Source: an uncultured Lachnospiraceae bacterium
GTDB lineage: Bacteria > Bacillota > Clostridia > Lachnospirales > Lachnospiraceae
Length of the DNA stretch: 10,063 bases
Assembly: GCA_902783735.1 (NCBI GenBank)
Contig: CACZSE010000057.1
Coordinates: forward strand, 1 to 10,063
Reading direction: 5' to 3'
In this document: positions 8,004-10,063 of the stretch, piece by piece
Layout: the number at the start of each line of letters is the position of its first letter
Numbering within the stretch: the stretch's first letter is position 1
The notes under the pieces: generated by a model
What the model saw: only the letters and a program-made list of their open reading frames with translations
Database searches by the model: none
Told to the model about the DNA's origin: nothing
Position numbers and translations under genes: made by a program

Positions 8004-9659
8004 ATGGCAAAGATTACAATTGGCGGGATTACAAAAGAATATGCAAACGGTACTGATTTCGAGACTATTGTAAACGAGTATCAGGATGAATACGGCGGTG
8101 AGATAGCTCTCGTTACCGAAAACGGAAAGATCAGAGAACTTCACAGAAAGGTTAAAGACGATGCGACCTTGGAATTTATAACCCTTAGAGACAGCATCGG
8201 ACATAAGACCTATGAAAGAAGTGCTACCATGCTTTTCGTAAAAGCATTAAGCGATGTTGTTGGTTCTAAAAAGAACGGCAAAGTAAAGGTTGAATTCTCC
8301 ATAGGAAAAGGTGTATACTGCTCACCTCAGGGAGACTATAAGGTTACGGATGATCTTGTTGAGCATGTAAACATGCGCATGAATGAGCTTGTGGAAGCAA
8401 ACATTCCCATCATCAAGAAGACCTATCCCATCGGAGAGGCCGTTAAACTGTTCGAGGAACAGGGAATGACCGATAAGGTTAATCTTTTTAAGTATCGCAT
8501 GAGCTCATCTGTAAACGTTTACAGCATAGAGGATTATCATGATTATTATTACGGATATATGCTTCCGAGTACCGGATATATCAAATCCTTCATAGTACTT
8601 GCATATGAGAAAGGATTCCTGCTGCTCTTACCCGACAAAAACGATCCATTTAATCTTGAGACATTCGAACCCAGAGAAAAACTATTTAAGAGCATGGAGA
8701 CAACTACCGACTGGGGAGTTGCCATGGGTATCGGGACCGTTGGCGATCTGAATAACAAGATCTGTGACGGAGAACTCGAGGACATGATCCTTGTTCAGGA
8801 GGCTTTGCAGGAGAGAAGGATCGGTGAGATAGCAGGAGAGATCGCAAAGAGAGAAGGCGTAAAATTCGTCATGATTGCAGGTCCCAGTTCATCCGGAAAG
8901 ACAAGTTTTTCACACAGACTTTCCATCCAGTTAAGGACCCACGGACTCAAGCCGCATCCTATCGGTGTTGATGATTATTTCGTAAACAGGGAAGACACTC
9001 CCCTTGATGAAGACGGTAATTATAACTTCGAATGTCTCGAAGCTATAGACGTTGAAGGTTTTAACAACGACATGGTGGCTCTGCTTGAAGGAAAAAGAGT
9101 AGAGATGCCTTCATTTAATTTCAAGACCGGTCACAGAGAATATAACGGAAACTATCTGCAGCTCGGTGAAGACGACATTCTTGTAATAGAAGGTATTCAC
9201 GGACTCAATGATAAGATGAGCTACAGACTTCCCACCGAGAGTAAATTCAAGATATATATCAGCGCTCTTACATGTTTAAATATAGACGGTCATAACAGGA
9301 TACCTACAACCGACGGCAGACTGTTACGACGTATCGTAAGAGATGCAAGGACCAGAGGCAACCAGGCAAAGCGTACTATCGAGATGTGGCCCAGCGTAAG
9401 ACGCGGCGAAGAAGAGAACATCTTCCCTTATCAGGAAAGCGCAGATGTACTTTTCAACTCTGCAATGATATTCGAGATCGCAGCCCTGAAGCTGTATGCT
9501 GAACCATTGCTTCACAATATAGGAAAAGACGATCCCGAATATCATGAGGCACAAAGACTGTTGAAATTCCTCGGATATTTTGTTAGTATACCTTCCGACA
9601 AGATCCCTATCAATTCAATTGCAAGAGAGTTTGTCGGCGGAAGCATTTTTAAAGTTTGA
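8004..9659 (+). CDS. Nucleoside kinase (uridine kinase/phosphoribulokinase fold) with ThrRS-like TGS and editing-type N-terminal domains
   Basis: The C-terminal half is a P-loop kinase of the uridine kinase/phosphoribulokinase group, expected to phosphorylate a nucleoside at the 5' position. Visible motifs are Walker A GPSSSGKTS (293-301), GVDDYF (321-326), Walker-B-like ILVIEGIHGL (392-401) and the arginine-rich RIPTTDGRLLRRIVRD (432-447). The first 60 residues resemble a TGS domain. Residues 65-230 resemble the second additional (editing) domain of threonyl-tRNA synthetase, including a segment like DDLVEHVNMRMNELVEANIPI, but the paired HxxxH histidines are not kept (HKTYERSATML). The 551-residue length fits a known fused clostridial family. 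ATG 8004 has AGAGGA 7 nt upstream. The gene follows trmK after 47 nt, probably in the same operon, and a long palindrome starts 6 nt after its stop. The exact substrate is not decided by the sequence, so no symbol is given. Confidence 0.88.
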   Translation: MAKITIGGITKEYANGTDFETIVNEYQDEYGGEIALVTENGKIRELHRKVKDDATLEFITLRDSIGHKTYERSATMLFVKALSDVVGSKKNGKVKVEFSIGKGVYCSPQGDYKVTDDLVEHVNMRMNELVEANIPIIKKTYPIGEAVKLFEEQGMTDKVNLFKYRMSSSVNVYSIEDYHDYYYGYMLPSTGYIKSFIVLAYEKGFLLLLPDKNDPFNLETFEPREKLFKSMETTTDWGVAMGIGTVGDLNNKICDGELEDMILVQEALQERRIGEIAGEIAKREGVKFVMIAGPSSSGKTSFSHRLSIQLRTHGLKPHPIGVDDYFVNREDTPLDEDGNYNFECLEAIDVEGFNNDMVALLEGKRVEMPSFNFKTGHREYNGNYLQLGEDDILVIEGIHGLNDKMSYRLPTESKFKIYISALTCLNIDGHNRIPTTDGRLLRRIVRDARTRGNQAKRTIEMWPSVRRGEEENIFPYQESADVLFNSAMIFEIAALKLYAEPLLHNIGKDDPEYHEAQRLLKFLGYFVSIPSDKIPINSIAREFVGGSIFKV

Positions 9660-9664
9660 TGATA

Positions 9665-9828
9665 CAAGCGTGATCTGTTGAAAAGGGATCAGAAATTTTT
9701 TCATTCGAGACGTCCGCAGCGCCGGTCCTTAGGCGGTGTTTTTTACCGCCTTAGTACCGCTGCGCGAGGATACAGTGCGAACGGTCGAGAATGGAAAACA
9801 TTTTGATCCGTTCAGCAGATCACGCTTG
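9665..9828. repeat. 164-nt long imperfect palindrome between kinase gene and rnpB
   Basis: The ends are perfect 13-bp inverted repeats: CAAGCGTGATCTG (9665-9677) and its reverse complement (9816-9828). Pairing continues inward to 9682/9811 and then through GGATCA/TGATCC (9686-9691 with 9804-9809), TTTTTCATTC/GAATGGAAAA (9697-9706 with 9789-9798, one G-T), CGCA/TGCG (9715-9718 with 9776-9779) and GCGC/GCGC (9719-9722 with 9762-9765). It ends with AGGCGGT/ACCGCCT (9731-9737 with 9745-9751) around the loop GTTTTTT. By hand about 60 pairs form, with short internal loops and one 10-nt bulge at 9766-9775. No open frame of note and no flanking direct repeat is seen. It could be a MITE-like insertion, an oversized terminator/processing hairpin, or a structured RNA. 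Confidence 0.8.
9717..9744 (+). terminator. Possible intrinsic terminator of the dgt-to-kinase operon
   Basis: A short GC-rich stem can form between CAGCGCC (9717-9723) and GGCGGTG (9732-9738), with one G-G mismatch, followed at once by six T (9739-9744). This is the usual intrinsic terminator form and lies about 60 nt past the kinase stop. The same GGCGGT bases pair instead with ACCGCC downstream in the longer palindrome, so the two folds exclude each other. A second T6 run at 9696-9701 after a weak TGATCT/GGATCA stem is a less convincing alternative. Confidence 0.4.
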
Positions 9829-9843
9829 CGAAAACACGAGAAA

Positions 9844-10063
9844 AAAACAAGCAGGACAGGTGATCGCGGCAGCATTAGCTGACGAGGAAAGTCCGGGCTT
9901 CACAGGGCAGGATGCCGGACAACGTCCGGTGGAGGCGACTCCCAGACCAGTGCAACAGAAATATACCGCCCCTTTGGGGTAAGGGTGAAATGGCAGTGTA
10001 AGAGACTACCGCCTGTGTGGTAACAGACAGGGCACATGTAAACTCCATCCGAAGCAAGACCAA
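9844..10063 (+). ncRNA. rnpB: RNase P RNA, bacterial type A, 3' end outside window
   Basis: This is the catalytic RNA of RNase P, which removes 5' leaders from tRNA precursors. Conserved elements occur in order: GACAGGTGATCGC near the 5' end (9855-9867), the P4 strand GAGGAAAGTCCGGGC (9884-9898), CAGGGCAGGATGCC, a P8 hairpin CCGGAC-AAC-GTCCGG (9915-9929), P9 GGAG-GCGA-CTCC with a GNRA loop, GACCAGTGCAACAGAA, GGTAAGGGTGAAA, P13/P14 hairpins with GTAAGAG and GGTAACAG, and finally GTAAACTCCATCCGAAGCAAGACCAA. The order matches E. coli RNase P RNA, so this is type A, as expected in Clostridia. P3 (CAGC-ATTA-GCTG) and P12 (CCCC-TTT-GGGG, 9969-9979) are very short. The 5' end is estimated from alignment to E. 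coli to within about 10 nt. The 3' part, with the P4 partner and P1 return strand, lies beyond the edge. Confidence 0.95.

Noticed and set aside
9671..9701. TGATCT/GGATCA stem with T6 as the operon terminator
   Set aside because: The stem is AT-rich, about six pairs with one wobble and an 9-nt loop, and is separated from the T-run by four bases; pairing with the far arm of the palindrome is much better.
9678..9706. TTGAAA at 9678-9683 as a -35 box for rnpB
   Set aside because: The correctly spaced hexamers (TTCATT, TCATTC) are poor -10 boxes, and the site lies more than 130 nt before the RNA within the palindrome arm.
9665..9828. Palindrome as a classical transposon with target-site duplication
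   Set aside because: The flanks (ending GATGATA on the left, starting CGAAAAC on the right) share no direct repeat and no transposase is encoded, so mobility is only a possibility.
9791..9982. Open frame of 63 codons on the plus strand
   Set aside because: It overlaps the palindrome's right arm and the conserved core of RNase P RNA, has no protein family resemblance, and is best explained by chance.

Overview
The window looks like chromosomal core DNA from a low-to-mid GC Firmicute of class Clostridia, most likely a Lachnospiraceae member of the Butyrivibrio type. The reasons are the AGA/AGG-rich arginine codons, strong purine-rich Shine-Dalgarno sites, a dgt-dnaG-rpoD-trmK gene order, a giant fused acyl-CoA dehydratase activase, and a type A RNase P RNA (Bacilli carry type B). 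The genus is an inference; the gene identities come from motifs read in the translations.

Layout. Bases 1-3039 (minus strand) hold the first 1013 codons of a giant protein of the 2-hydroxyacyl-CoA dehydratase activase family, running off the left edge. It has two ASKHA-type ATPase halves, a cysteine cluster, a DUF2229-like segment and the start of a further C-terminal region. Bases 3040-3279 are a divergent intergenic region with a very good sigma-A promoter for the activase and a small hairpin next to the ribosome binding site of the rightward operon. Bases 3280-9659 (plus strand) are a tight five-gene run: dGTPase-like HD hydrolase (dgt), primase (dnaG), housekeeping sigma factor (rpoD), tRNA m1A22 methyltransferase (trmK), and a nucleoside kinase fused to threonyl-tRNA-synthetase-like N-terminal domains. 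dnaG/rpoD overlap by 8 nt and rpoD/trmK by 1 nt. Bases 9665-9828 form one long imperfect palindrome, and from about 9844 to the right edge lies the 5' part of rnpB.

How the genes work together. The rightward run is a clostridial version of the macromolecular synthesis operon: nucleotide pool control (dgt), replication priming (dnaG), transcription initiation (rpoD), tRNA modification (trmK) and nucleoside salvage (kinase), followed by tRNA maturation (rnpB). The activase belongs to anaerobic radical acyl-CoA dehydratase chemistry and is probably functionally separate.

No CRISPR array, transposase, phage gene or defence system was seen. The least ordinary structure is the 164-nt palindrome wedged between the kinase stop codon and rnpB. 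It has perfect 13-bp ends, about 60 possible base pairs by hand and a T-rich apical loop, and no clear rnpB promoter is visible near it.
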